A stretch of DNA of 64,000 nt, from NCBI GenBank assembly GCA_045430285.1, contig JAILXV010000001.1, forward strand, positions 310,001-374,000, given 5' to 3'. Below are positions 8,601-16,818 of this stretch, one piece after another. Within the stretch, counting starts at the first letter, position 1. Each line of letters starts with the position of its first letter. The position numbers and the translations under genes are program-made. Below the pieces are notes generated by a model. The model was given only the letters and a program-made list of their open reading frames with translations. It ran no database searches and had not been told where the DNA came from. The DNA comes from Agarilytica sp045430285. GTDB taxonomy: Bacteria; Pseudomonadota; Gammaproteobacteria; Pseudomonadales; Cellvibrionaceae.

Positions 8601-11600
8601 ACCCAGGTAAAGTTGTTTTCAAAACAGAAAAAAGTGATGGGCTTGGTGCCTACAACACGACAAGCTATAGCTACAAAGGCTTACGTATACATCAGAAGGG
8701 GCTAGGTGTTCTGGGCTTTACTGAAATGAGAACAGTTAATGAGGATACTGGGTTAGCGATCAATAATCGCTTTAGCATGGACTACCTTCAGCGCCAACAT
8801 GGGCATGTTGTTGAAACCACGACTACAGCAGCGGATGGCTCCACAGTATTACTGTATTCTGAAAACGAATGGTACCCGCTGACCTCATGGGGATCGGCGG
8901 ATACCTATCGTTACCAATTACGCCCTAGTAAAACCACGACAACGGAGCGTGATCTTAATGGGGCTTTCCTCAAGACAGAAGTGATCCGTACGCTAAATTA
9001 CGATGAGTTTGGTTCTCCTGCTCAAGTTATCACAGAACTATTCGAAGAAGATGGCGAGACACTGGTTCGTACAGGTACTTTAGATTTTATTTACAATCAC
9101 GATAGCACCAATTGGTTTATTGGTCGTAAGCAGCGGTTAACCACTACTGTTGCTGTTACGGGAAGGGCCCCTCGGATAAAAGTAGCAAGCTGGGAATACG
9201 ATAGCTTAACCAGTCGTATAACCGTCGCTCGTATCCACGAACCGCTTACAGACATTGTTATGCATGAAACGCGTTATGGTGAAGATGAATTCGGAGAGAC
9301 CCTGGTTGATACGTATGGAAATAACTTAGCGATTACCGTTAAAGGGCCCGATTTTACCACCCGTACGAATAAAGTGGAGTTTGATCCTAGTGGTCGACGT
9401 GTCGAAGCAAAAATCGGTAGTACCGAATTTACATTATCAACCGAATATTATGCGCTAAACGACACCGAAAATGGCGCTTATCCCTATAAGCCAAAATTTG
9501 TCACAAGCGCCAACGGTATTATTATTCATACACAATTTGATTCGTTCGGCCGAGTTATCTCTAATACCGCTGCTTGGGGTACTTCGGCGCAAAGAGAATC
9601 GAGCACGGAATATCGAATATGCGATACAAGCTGCCCATCTTCAGCCAGTTATTATATCGTAAGCAAAGCCGAAAAAAGCCCTGAGTCAAGGGTTTATAAA
9701 GATATGCTGGGTCGAACCCTTTTAGAAAAAAGCCAAGTAGTTAAAGTGTACGGTGAAGCGCCGACATGGGTGAATACGGAGTATCAATACAATCACCTTG
9801 GGCAAAACTATAGAGTATCGGCTCCGTACTTTGATGGTGCGACTACGAAGTATTGGACAGAAAGCGTGTTTGATGACTTAGGTCGAGTCGTTCAAGTGAC
9901 CCATCCTGATCAACGCGTGGATAACACGACATTCGATGGCTTGGTTGTGACCACAAGGACAGATATTAACGGAAAAAATCAACAAAATACGACGACAAAC
10001 AATATTTTGGGAGAGCTTGTTTCCGTCCTGGACAACACTGGAGAGCAGTTACAGTACACCTACGATAGTCACGGAAACGTGCGCACAACATCCGATATGT
10101 TTGGTAACACCATCGAAGTTTTTTATGATTCGATGGGGCGAAAAGTGGGTATGAATGACCCCGACAAGGGGGAGTGGTTTTATTCCTATAATGGGTTGGG
10201 GCAACTCGTGACACAAACGAATGCACGTAACGAAACCACCTGTAGCGCCTATGACTTATTAGGTCGAAGAGTAAAGCGAATTGATAACTATGGTGGTTCT
10301 CTTTCATCTGTTCCAGGTCAGGTTAGTCAAGCGTCAAACCAATGTGCCGGTGATGAAAATAATAGTGAAGTTGCTCATTGGGTTTATGATACTGCGCCAG
10401 GGGCTGCGTTAGGGAAACTCCACAAGGTGCTCGGTCAAAACGGCTATGAAGATGAAATAATTTACGACGGTTTGGGGCGTGCAACTGAAAATGTAAAAAC
10501 TATCAATGGCGAATATTATCGAACAGCCACTAGTTTTGATGCTTTTGGCCGCCCAGAAACGACAACCTACCCAGGAATATCAAATCGGTTACAGATTAAA
10601 AATATCTACAACAGTTTGGGTATGTTAGTTGAAGTGCGTAATGCGGTTGATAATGCCTTGTATTATCAGTTGGGCGAGTTGGATGCGAGAGGAAATATAG
10701 TTTCAGAAATTTTGGGTAACGGTGTTGAAACGCGACGTACATATAAGGATAACAATGGTCGATTAGATACCATTGTAAGTGATCTAGGGATTACAATAGG
10801 TGGTGTTCAAAACTTACAATTTACCTTTGATAGCCTAGGTAATTTGGATTATCGAGAAGACCATAAAAATAATTTCCGTGAAGATTTTATTTACGATACA
10901 AATAATCGACTAAAAACATCGGCAGCCGATTATGGTAACGGAGATCTTCGTACCACCCAAGTTACATACGATAGCCTAGGGAATATCCTGACCAAAAGCG
11001 GTGTGGGTAGCTATAAATACGGTAGTCAATGTGAAAACGGTTTTGGCCCTCATGCTGTATGTGAGATTCGCGGAAACAAGAATGCGGATTATATTTACGA
11101 CGTAAACGGTAATATGACCTCAGGGGATGGGCGTAGCATCTCTTATACATCGTTTGATAAGCCTGACCAAATTATCAAGGGGCTTAATACAACCGATATT
11201 TACTATGGGCCAACGCGTTCTCGCTATTTCAGGCAAGACTCCGTTGATACTCAAATCACTCGTTACACCTATGTTGGTGGGATCTATGAAAAAGTAGAAT
11301 TTCTCAACGATGGAGTAAGCATCAATAAAACTGAGGAGCGACACTACATTGGTGGTTTCGCGATCATTACACTGGAAGACCGAAGCGCAGAAGATTCGGG
11401 AAATGCTAAAACGCGATATTTGCATAAAGACCATATTGGTTCAATTACCGCGATTACTGATGAAGGCGCTACGGTTGTTGAAGAGTTTAGTTTCGATCCC
11501 TGGGGTAAACGGCGTGCCGCGAGTTTAGATGAGCTTGAATTCCTTCATGGTCCTTGGGCGGGGCTGACGACAAATCAGAAGCATAACCTAACGACTTTGC

Positions 11601-12880
11601 CCAATGAATTGGCCTCTTTGGTAACGAATCGAGGGTTTACGGGCCATGAGCAAATGGATACTGTTGGCCTTATTCATATGAATGGCCGAGTATACGATGC
11701 GGAGCTAGGGCGTTTTATTCAAGCAGACCCAGTGCTTCAGGCACCTACCGATTTACAGTCCTATAATCGTTACAGTTACGTTCGAAACAACCCGCTAAGC
11801 TTGGTCGACCCATCGGGCTATAGTTGGTTGAGTAAGCAATATAAATCAATTAAAAAAAATGCGGTTAAAGCCTGGCAGGGATTTTTAAAATACAATTCGA
11901 ATTATCAGGTATATAAAAAAGCACAGAATGAATTTTTCCGTGCAACCATCAAAGTTCACAATAACCGCCGTGAAAAAGACGGGATTTATCGTGACGTAAC
12001 TGACTATGTGGCTACCCACAAATGGTCGCGAGACGTGATTTTGGCTGTGGTAGCATTTTACACTGCAGGTAATCCAGCGGCTATCGCTGCTACACAGTCA
12101 GCCTTCGCGACGATTCAGGGGGCGCGGCCGAATGATATACGTCGAGCGGGGGACACAGCGTTTGTTACGTCCGTTTTTTCATCTGTTGTTTCGTCTTATG
12201 TTGCGACTACTTCATCTATGGCAGTAAATTTTGCAGTCGATCGTGCGGTAGGTTATATGGTGGGGGCGGCGGCTAATAAGGGGCACTTTGGTAGTTTTAA
12301 GGATTATATGATTGGTTGGGCTGAGAGTGCAGCTTTGAATTTTGTTGTTGGGAGAGTTGCTGGTGCTTTTGAGACGTGGGGTTCTGGAGAAAAGGGGCTG
12401 GGTGATGTTGCTGGCTCAGGAACGCCTGAGCAAAGAGCTGCATTTCAAGCTAAGTTAGATGCCCTTGCAACGGATGGGACGTTAAGTCGAAGTCACAGTT
12501 TTGATAGTGCTGACGCAGCTGCGAAATCAGTGTTGGGCGTTACTGCTCCACTTTCCGCAGAATATGGGTTGGAGGTTACGGGTAATATTTTTAGTAAAGA
12601 TGGCTCTTATTACTACACGCTTCCTCAAATTGGTGGCCCTACGCAAGGCACGATCTCCATTGGCTGGATTGGGTATCACACTCATCCAAGTGGTAGCTTA
12701 AAGTTTTCTAATTCTTTTCGGGGGGCAGGTCCTGGCAGGGATACGCATTGGGTGCAACACTCTGGTAAAGCTTTGTATCTTGGTGTTCAAACCAGTAGTG
12801 GAGTTGGTTTTGCGGTATGTGAGCCTGGTGGTTGTTTTGATGTAGGCAGATTTGGTTCTACAGGGAGGACTCTGAAATGA
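5699..12880 (+). CDS. Secreted SpvB/FG-GAP/RHS-repeat polymorphic toxin with C-terminal DUF4329-like domain
   Basis: The start ATG 5699 is preceded by a G-rich SD-like stretch and gives a clean signal peptide (MAGRFLSVF...SLQVQA), for a protein of 2393 residues. Domains in order: an SpvB/TcB-type region (about 220-285, with SISLSYSSSAGNSHVGMGWGLGGL); seven FG-GAP/VCBS-like repeats rich in DxNxDG and Cys (about 519-919); a long RHS/YD-repeat region; and the RHS core end (KDHIGSITAITD, then GRVYDAELGRFIQADP...NNPLSLVDPSGY) near residue 2040. A variable tip follows. Its last part (about 2267-2379) resembles DUF4329, with YHTHP at 2326-2330. RHS shells encapsulate C-terminal effectors, and the tip is the likely toxin. 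Its activity is not known. The next gene overlaps by 4 nt and may encode immunity. No secretion genes are adjacent. Confidence 0.9.
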   Translation: MAGRFLSVFTAIFVFLFSLQVQAVEFDSNLYDVYYGDVDEDSDGDIYFHPKDRIVLLHGDIITPIVLPKALGFYISSAEYPNFSEIQLVELTADQISEKGLFLTSEHTDYFYGDFDGDGISDVLVRGASETSPALQLAGSQIITQAPNISHIYESSSVPSGHHISNRSLVLTVTDANGDGVDDLVAYSGSVVNVGYLNNGGELAYYSGAEYRLATTTVAVGATGGSHDVGVDGSALYGIPIAVSEGIAGMQPSISLSYSSSAGNSHVGMGWGLGGLSNIQRCGMNYDNGGKLDEVDFDANDRFCLDGQPLVAISGAYGEDQTEYRTRSETYLKIKSYGQSGNCTRGISANKAGPQKFRVWTASGHVHEYGFSEDSRVEAQGCTDVLVWAINKQEDRYGNSVNYHYTESTYDHYISSIDYNAGASRVEFGYADREDSDVIYSAGSRKQQTKLLNKITSLEGGILLREYHLEHELVSSSSVSRLKSLVECTVTECLPATDFSWTDGSTSSSLAFNQRISSNICQNFSGDCNDTDNFNYIYYADINGDARTDICYRSDSGIRCHLATAQGFTGTIISTDICANGSNSYGVCNDGDNFDTIRFIDMDADGLADLVFRSDGGIRVMRSTGTNFVPFINSSVCANGWDSYGKCNDQDNSNHLKYPDLNGDALPDVCYRGDEGIHCLLNTGSGFGDVVSTNICANNSGLHGKCNDGDNYDTISYVDINADGMADLVVRTDNGIRAWRFDGTGFTAAIVSTICSNGDLELGECNDSDNHYTIKFPDINGDGIADLCYRGDMGIRCEIGTGYSWDGGSIITDICRNGATENGTCNDDDNYRTISYNDLNQDGRADIIFRSDAGIFVFKSTGFGFEKIFSSSVCANGDWGNGICNDPDNHDTIQVIDFDANGLPDIVYRGDDGVQLWPLYVDQQNLMTKVTNGFGVETKFTYKLLSDPSVYTKTYDPTITYPEKEVVHPGKVVFKTEKSDGLGAYNTTSYSYKGLRIHQKGLGVLGFTEMRTVNEDTGLAINNRFSMDYLQRQHGHVVETTTTAADGSTVLLYSENEWYPLTSWGSADTYRYQLRPSKTTTTERDLNGAFLKTEVIRTLNYDEFGSPAQVITELFEEDGETLVRTGTLDFIYNHDSTNWFIGRKQRLTTTVAVTGRAPRIKVASWEYDSLTSRITVARIHEPLTDIVMHETRYGEDEFGETLVDTYGNNLAITVKGPDFTTRTNKVEFDPSGRRVEAKIGSTEFTLSTEYYALNDTENGAYPYKPKFVTSANGIIIHTQFDSFGRVISNTAAWGTSAQRESSTEYRICDTSCPSSASYYIVSKAEKSPESRVYKDMLGRTLLEKSQVVKVYGEAPTWVNTEYQYNHLGQNYRVSAPYFDGATTKYWTESVFDDLGRVVQVTHPDQRVDNTTFDGLVVTTRTDINGKNQQNTTTNNILGELVSVLDNTGEQLQYTYDSHGNVRTTSDMFGNTIEVFYDSMGRKVGMNDPDKGEWFYSYNGLGQLVTQTNARNETTCSAYDLLGRRVKRIDNYGGSLSSVPGQVSQASNQCAGDENNSEVAHWVYDTAPGAALGKLHKVLGQNGYEDEIIYDGLGRATENVKTINGEYYRTATSFDAFGRPETTTYPGISNRLQIKNIYNSLGMLVEVRNAVDNALYYQLGELDARGNIVSEILGNGVETRRTYKDNNGRLDTIVSDLGITIGGVQNLQFTFDSLGNLDYREDHKNNFREDFIYDTNNRLKTSAADYGNGDLRTTQVTYDSLGNILTKSGVGSYKYGSQCENGFGPHAVCEIRGNKNADYIYDVNGNMTSGDGRSISYTSFDKPDQIIKGLNTTDIYYGPTRSRYFRQDSVDTQITRYTYVGGIYEKVEFLNDGVSINKTEERHYIGGFAIITLEDRSAEDSGNAKTRYLHKDHIGSITAITDEGATVVEEFSFDPWGKRRAASLDELEFLHGPWAGLTTNQKHNLTTLPNELASLVTNRGFTGHEQMDTVGLIHMNGRVYDAELGRFIQADPVLQAPTDLQSYNRYSYVRNNPLSLVDPSGYSWLSKQYKSIKKNAVKAWQGFLKYNSNYQVYKKAQNEFFRATIKVHNNRREKDGIYRDVTDYVATHKWSRDVILAVVAFYTAGNPAAIAATQSAFATIQGARPNDIRRAGDTAFVTSVFSSVVSSYVATTSSMAVNFAVDRAVGYMVGAAANKGHFGSFKDYMIGWAESAALNFVVGRVAGAFETWGSGEKGLGDVAGSGTPEQRAAFQAKLDALATDGTLSRSHSFDSADAAAKSVLGVTAPLSAEYGLEVTGNIFSKDGSYYYTLPQIGGPTQGTISIGWIGYHTHPSGSLKFSNSFRGAGPGRDTHWVQHSGKALYLGVQTSSGVGFAVCEPGGCFDVGRFGSTGRTLK
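7253..8455 (+). repeat. Seven FG-GAP/VCBS-like repeats of about 60 residues in the RHS protein
   Basis: Each unit reads roughly C-x-N-x(n)-CND-x-DN followed by DxNxDGxxDhxhRxDxGI. Units 1, 3 and 5 have an extra Cys pair (D-x-CYR-x-D-x-GI-x-C). Units 2, 4 and 6 replace it with hydrophobic residues (LVFR, LVVR or IIFR, ending GIxV or GIxA). The seventh ends the array as DIVYRGDDGV. The alternation suggests growth by duplication of a two-unit block. The acidic loops are expected to bind calcium. Confidence 0.8.
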
Positions 12881-13353
12881 GAAGATTATTATTCATTTTA
12901 GGAAGCGTAATGGTTTTACTTTTGACTGCTTGTACTAATTCAGATCGTTCTAGCACGCCGAGTTACAATATTGATTTTGTTGTTTCTATGTGTAAAGAAA
13001 AAATAGAAAATGAAACTGCAAGTGTCTTATCAAATGGAGTTGATAGGGTATATGTTGATTCTTTTAAAAATGGATACTCTGTTTCTTTTTCTGATGGTGC
13101 TGTAGGTACTTTTGGTAAGCGCAGCGAAGATGTTAGAAGTGTTTGGGTGTGTGGCGTTTCACAGAATAAAGTTGTTTATCTTAGTGAGCTTGATGCACTT
13201 CCCGTTATAGATCAACTCGAAAATTACCCTTATGAAAATTACGATGAAGATGTAAAAGAATATTTATATTTAAGGCGAGACGAATATTTTGAATTCTGTT
13301 GCTCCCAAAATTTTAATGTAAACAACATAAAAAAGCATAATCCGGATTTTTGA
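12877..13353 (+). CDS. Small lipoprotein, probable immunity protein for the RHS toxin
   Basis: The protein has 158 residues. A lipoprotein signal (MRRLLFILGSVMVLLLTAC) gives a lipidated Cys19, and the Ser/Asp residues after it do not settle inner versus outer membrane. The mature part is acidic and Tyr-rich, with no family that I recognise. The ATG overlaps the RHS stop codon (ATGA, 12877-12880) and has a strong SD (AGGGAGGA), so translation is coupled. Position directly behind the toxin tip and a periplasmic lipoprotein form fit an immunity protein; that role is inference. The coding sequence is more AT-rich than the RHS gene. Confidence 0.72.
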   Translation: MRRLLFILGSVMVLLLTACTNSDRSSTPSYNIDFVVSMCKEKIENETASVLSNGVDRVYVDSFKNGYSVSFSDGAVGTFGKRSEDVRSVWVCGVSQNKVVYLSELDALPVIDQLENYPYENYDEDVKEYLYLRRDEYFEFCCSQNFNVNNIKKHNPDF

Positions 13354-13375
13354 GAAAGAACTAAAGCCAGATCCG

Positions 13376-13689
13376 AAAAAAGGTGACAGATTTATTTTTT
13401 AAAAGGTGACGGCGTGTAAAAGGTGACAGATTTATTTTTCATGGACTGAAGTAAGGAAAACTAGGGAGGGAGAGTATTATGCCAAGGAGCGGGCGTGTTA
13501 TTGTACCGAATATGCCACATCATATTGTTCAGCGAGGGCATAATCGGGGTGTAAAAAAGGTGACAGATTTATTTTTCAGGGACTGAAGTAAGGAAAACTA
13601 GGGAGGGAGAGTGTTATGCCAAGGAGCGGGCGTGTTGTTGTACCGAATATGCCACATCATATTGTTCAGCGAGGGCATAATCGGGGTGT
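13376..13689 (+). repeat. ggtgacagattta direct repeats and a 135-bp tandem duplication at the RAYT 5' end
   Basis: The motif AAAGGTGACAGATTTATTTTT occurs three times in direct orientation (about 13376-13400, 13418-13439, 13555-13576). The block 13418-13552 is repeated almost exactly at 13555-13689, with only a few base differences, and includes the SD, the start codon and the first 24 codons of the transposase gene. The second copy leads into the intact gene. An inverted copy of the motif ends the unit at about 14306-14328. Confidence 0.85.
13479..13586 (+). pseudogene. Truncated 5' fragment of the RAYT transposase gene
   Basis: ATG 13479 begins MPRSGRVIVPNMPHHIVQ, which matches the start of the downstream transposase with one substitution. 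After codon 24 the frame runs into the ggtgacagattta repeat and stops at TGA 13584-13586. It has the same AGGGAGG SD as the intact gene. It is a duplication remnant with no catalytic residues and probably no function. Confidence 0.75.
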
Positions 13690-14308
13690 GGTTTTTGTGG
13701 AAGATTCGGATTATCAATACTACTTAGATAACCTGATTGAATTTAAAAGGGAGTTTGGTTTAAAACTGTTTAGTTATTGTTTGATGACCAATCATATTCA
13801 CTTGATAGTACAGCCTCTAGACGATCTTTCGTCTGTTGGGAAGTTGATGAAGCGATTGGCTGGGCGGCAGACCCGACTGGTCAATAAGTCTGAACGAAGA
13901 ACAGGTTCCTTGTGGGATGGTCGTTATAAAACCAGTGTGATTGATACAGACGAATATCTTCTTCAATGTTGTCGGTACGTAGAGCTAAATCCAGTGAAAG
14001 CAGGTATGACGGATAACCCAGAGGACTATAAGTGGTCGAGTTATCGTGCGTTGGTGGGGTTAGACGTATTTGGTGGTTTGGATCGATCTGAGCAGTATAC
14101 TTCTCTAGGAGCGACAGACGAGCAACGCCGGCGTCGGTATGTAGGGTTTGTTAATGCAAAGTCTGAAGCGAGTAAGCAGCATGGTTTTATTCAAAATGCG
14201 GTAGCGCGAAATCAGTTAACCGGCGGCGGTCGGTTTATAGACGAAGTAGAAAGGCGGGTTGGGGTAAGGGTAGAAAATAGAGGGCAAGGCAGGCCTCCAA
14301 AAAGTTAA
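13616..14308 (+). CDS. REP-associated tyrosine transposase (Y1/IS200-like, RAYT)
   Basis: The protein has 230 residues. The HUH motif NHIHLI (His60, His62) and the catalytic Tyr in CCRYVELNPVKAGM (Tyr121) identify a single-stranded-DNA Y1 transposase of the TnpA_REP type. WDGRYKTSVID lies between them and YKWSSYRALVG follows. The start ATG 13616 has a strong AGGGAGG SD. The gene is bracketed by ggtgacagattta repeats, direct upstream and inverted downstream. These are candidate recognition ends. RAYTs usually act as domesticated single genes that spread short repeats. All catalytic residues are present. Confidence 0.92.
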   Translation: MPRSGRVVVPNMPHHIVQRGHNRGVVFVEDSDYQYYLDNLIEFKREFGLKLFSYCLMTNHIHLIVQPLDDLSSVGKLMKRLAGRQTRLVNKSERRTGSLWDGRYKTSVIDTDEYLLQCCRYVELNPVKAGMTDNPEDYKWSSYRALVGLDVFGGLDRSEQYTSLGATDEQRRRRYVGFVNAKSEASKQHGFIQNAVARNQLTGGGRFIDEVERRVGVRVENRGQGRPPKS

Positions 14309-14328
14309 AAAATAAATCTGTCACCTTT
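14306..14328 (-). repeat. Inverted copy of the ggtgacagattta motif closing the RAYT unit
   Basis: AAAAAATAAATCTGTCACCTTT begins at the transposase stop codon and is the reverse complement of the three upstream motifs. Together they bracket the transposase gene with inverted ends. Confidence 0.8.
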
Positions 14329-14354
14329 CTTTAATTTATAGCGTAGGAATATAT

Positions 14355-15146
14355 ATGAAAAAACAATTGATGAATGTTTGTTGGGTCATGGCGGTTTTAC
14401 TGTTTTCTTTGAATGCGGAGGCAAATCCAAAAGGAGAAATCGAACGTTTACTAGAAGAAGAAAAGAACCGTTATATTGATTTGCTACGCACCAGCAAGGG
14501 TGAAGCGCTTTTTGAACTTGCGAAAAAGTTGCAAGACTCTGGCGTCGAGAATAAGGAAGTGCTCGATGAAGCGATGAAAGTCGCGGTTGAGCACCATCTA
14601 ATCTATAACAATGATAAAAAGCAGATTGTGTCTCACCATATTGCCGCAAGTTTAGCTCGTGCGTTATCCGGCAGTGGCAATGCGAATTATCACTCCACTT
14701 TAACGCGGTTTATGAATGAAAGTGCGTCACGGCGCTTGCGAAATTTATCTAAGACTTTGTTGTCGAGAATTACCTGGTATGAAAAGCGAAACAAAATCAT
14801 GAATGATTTTTCGAATCATCAATCAGAGCAATCTCTCCATACGACACGGTATCTTAATTTGATTCAACATAAAGAAATTAATTTTGCGCGTTATGCCGCG
14901 GAGTCCCTCGCGCGGCAAGGGCGTACAGATAAAGTGTTTTTAGATGCTATGGCTGAGGTTGTCGCGGCTAATTATCGGGCGTCTGGTCTAGCGCCTGGTG
15001 AGCTTGATGGTTTGGCCTGGTTGATGCGGGCTCTTGGTAGAGCGCCTGATCGGGCTTACGAAGACCTATTAAATGAAATAGCGGCATATCCAAGTTTGGA
15101 TAAGAAGTTGAAAAAACACGTAAAGAAAGCGCTAAAAGGAAAATAA
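14355..15146 (+). CDS. Secreted helical protein of unknown function
   Basis: The protein has 263 residues. A signal peptide (MKKQLMNVCWVMAVLLFSLNAEA) precedes a mostly alpha-helical, charged chain with HEAT-like periodicity, for example HHIAASLARALSGSG (about 95-109) and INFARYAAESLARQGRTDKVFLDAMAEV (about 175-202). I do not recognise a family. The SD AGGA lies 8 nt before ATG 14355. It follows the RAYT unit and ends 10 bp before the convergent solute-binding-like gene. A periplasmic scaffold or adaptor is possible but nothing shows it. Confidence 0.7.
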   Translation: MKKQLMNVCWVMAVLLFSLNAEANPKGEIERLLEEEKNRYIDLLRTSKGEALFELAKKLQDSGVENKEVLDEAMKVAVEHHLIYNNDKKQIVSHHIAASLARALSGSGNANYHSTLTRFMNESASRRLRNLSKTLLSRITWYEKRNKIMNDFSNHQSEQSLHTTRYLNLIQHKEINFARYAAESLARQGRTDKVFLDAMAEVVAANYRASGLAPGELDGLAWLMRALGRAPDRAYEDLLNEIAAYPSLDKKLKKHVKKALKGK

Positions 15147-15156
15147 TTGTGCAGGC

Positions 15157-15927
15157 TTAAAAATTTTCCCCTAACTTGCCGGAAATCTCTTCAAGGGTCG
15201 TAATAAGGCTTTCTACATTTGGGTAGTCCTTATTAAATATTAGGTAAAGCTTCAAACTTTCTAACACGTCGTATTGAATCCCGTGTTTTTCTTTCTCTTC
15301 TTTAATGGTGTCCGCTGGCCCACGGTAGTCGAGGAGGTAGTCGGCTCTATTGGCTTTTAGCATGGAGTATGCGGACTGATGCGTTTTAGCAGGGTAGATG
15401 GCGAGCTTGTTTTTTTTGTCTGACAGAAACGGACGAACGCTTCCGTAGTTGTAGTCTTCTATTGTGATAATTGATTTGCTCGCAAGTGCTTGCAGTGTTT
15501 GTATGGGCGGGGTGTCTGGCTTTCTATATACACCAAGCTCTAGGTGGAACACGGGAAGCTTGCTGGTGATGCAGCATTCCTCGATATAAGGTGTTTTGAT
15601 CAGGATTGAAAAATATTCTGGTTTGGTTTTCAGGTAATTATACATTCGGTAAACCGGAACAGGGGCATCTTTCCAGGGTATTCCTGCCTCTTTTAGCATC
15701 GCTTCGACTTTTTTCAGTATGGGATCGTAGGCTAGCCCCGATTCATTGAATTGAGTGAGCACGGGCGGTTCTGGGTGAACGTATGCCAGAGTTGTTTCGT
15801 TAGCGTGTGTGTTAGCGAGAGGCCCAAGGATGATCGTAATGACAGATACGGCAATCATATAGTGAGCAATGAACGCGAGGCTCCCACGATTGACGGCGGG
15901 AGCAATATGTCGGGGAGAGCTGCTCAT
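15157..15927 (-). CDS. Periplasmic solute-binding-like protein (SBP_bac_3 type)
   Basis: The protein has 256 residues. A long N-terminal region with a hydrophobic stretch (about residues 23-43, ending ANTHA) acts as signal peptide. The mature part looks like a family 3 periplasmic binding protein: LAYVHPEPPVLTQFNESGLAYDPILKKVEAMLKEAG (about 48-83), a mid-domain ITIEDYNYGSVRPFL and a C-terminal RADYLLDYRGPAD. Many solo members in marine gammaproteobacteria occur without transporter genes, as here, and no permease or ATPase gene is adjacent. The ligand is unknown. An internal Met23 would give a more standard signal peptide, but it has no SD. Confidence 0.75.
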   Translation of the reverse strand: MSSSPRHIAPAVNRGSLAFIAHYMIAVSVITIILGPLANTHANETTLAYVHPEPPVLTQFNESGLAYDPILKKVEAMLKEAGIPWKDAPVPVYRMYNYLKTKPEYFSILIKTPYIEECCITSKLPVFHLELGVYRKPDTPPIQTLQALASKSIITIEDYNYGSVRPFLSDKKNKLAIYPAKTHQSAYSMLKANRADYLLDYRGPADTIKEEKEKHGIQYDVLESLKLYLIFNKDYPNVESLITTLEEISGKLGENF

Positions 15928-16167
15928 TGATCGGACTTATCTCTCATACTGGCTGGGCTGCATGCTGGGCTAAACGTTTGAGGCACAAGTATAAGAATAG
16001 CCCAATTCAATGGTCCGTTAGTCGAATGTTTATCTATATGACATTTATTTCAGGTGCATAGCATTTAAGTAAGGAAATGATTATAAGAGGCGAGAATCAC
16101 AGCATTTACCGTCTAAGAAATTGGCTGTTTCTTTAGTAATATTACAGAGTATTACAGGTCCAGATGT

Positions 16168-16196
16168 TTGGCATAAATACTGAACCATCATAAATA
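16168..16196 (+). promoter_or_regulatory. Candidate sigma70 promoter of the csgB-like gene
   Basis: TTGGCA (16168-16173), a 17-bp spacer and TAAATA (16191-16196) lie 70 bp upstream of the csgB-like ATG. This is the best -35/-10 pair in the gene-free stretch 15928-16266, which otherwise is AT-rich with no clear feature. No CRP-type palindrome was seen here. Confidence 0.4.
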
Positions 16197-16266
16197 CCGA
16201 CAAAAAATGACAAGGTTTTTTATCGGAGTTTTGAGGGTTAATTGATAGTATTTAGGTACAGAGAAA

Positions 16267-16818
16267 ATGGAATTAAAGTGTAAAAAAATACGCAGAGTTT
16301 TATTGTTTACGACATTTATGATGAATGCTGATGCGTATGCAGATATGGGGTCGGACCTAGATTCAATTGACGAATTGGCAGATCGCCTGAGCTCTTCTAA
16401 TGGAGAGTTAAACAATCGCTCTGGTAACTATGCATTTGCGCTACAGTATGGTGATCAGCATCGGTTATCCGTCGTTCAAGCAGGCCTAAAAAATCATGTC
16501 GATAGTCACCAATTAGGTGACGAAAATATCGCTACCATTGAGCAAAGCGGTGGTGATTTAGTGGTGTATAGTTATCAGGATGGTCTTCAAAACACTGTTT
16601 ATGTGAATCAAAAAGGTCAATCTAATCAATTGCTTAGCGAGCAAGTCGGTAATAGTAACCGAATTGAGCTTGATCAGAATGGTTCGGATATTCAGTCTCG
16701 GGTAAGTCAGATTGGTGACGACAACTTTGTTGAGATGCAGCAGCTTGGAAATGGTCTTCGAAGTGAAGTTATTCAAGAGGGCGATCATCAGGTTGTTCAC
16801 GTTATACAGGGGTATTGA
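16267..16818 (+). CDS. csgB: CsgB-like curlin-repeat protein (probable curli nucleator)
   Basis: The protein has 183 residues, with a signal-like N-terminus (VLLFTTFMMNADAYA) and about five curlin repeats of the form Q-x-G-x(2)-N-x(5)-Q: VVQAGLKNHVDSHQLGDEN, IEQSGGDLVVYSYQDGLQN, VNQKGQSNQLLSEQVGNSN, LDQNGSDIQSRVSQIGDDN, MQQLGNGLRSEVIQEGDHQ. CsgB nucleates CsgA polymerisation at the cell surface. It is assigned as CsgB because it is the shorter, less regular of the two curlin proteins and precedes the longer one. The repeats lack the Gly/Asn regularity of the neighbour. It is separated from csgA by 571 bp, so the two are probably transcribed separately. Confidence 0.82.
   Translation: MELKCKKIRRVLLFTTFMMNADAYADMGSDLDSIDELADRLSSSNGELNNRSGNYAFALQYGDQHRLSVVQAGLKNHVDSHQLGDENIATIEQSGGDLVVYSYQDGLQNTVYVNQKGQSNQLLSEQVGNSNRIELDQNGSDIQSRVSQIGDDNFVEMQQLGNGLRSEVIQEGDHQVVHVIQGY

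Noticed and set aside
13616..14308. A complete IS200 insertion sequence
   Set aside because: The protein is of the RAYT type with extra C-terminal sequence, and the flanks are ggtgacagattta repeats; no IS200 end structure was seen.
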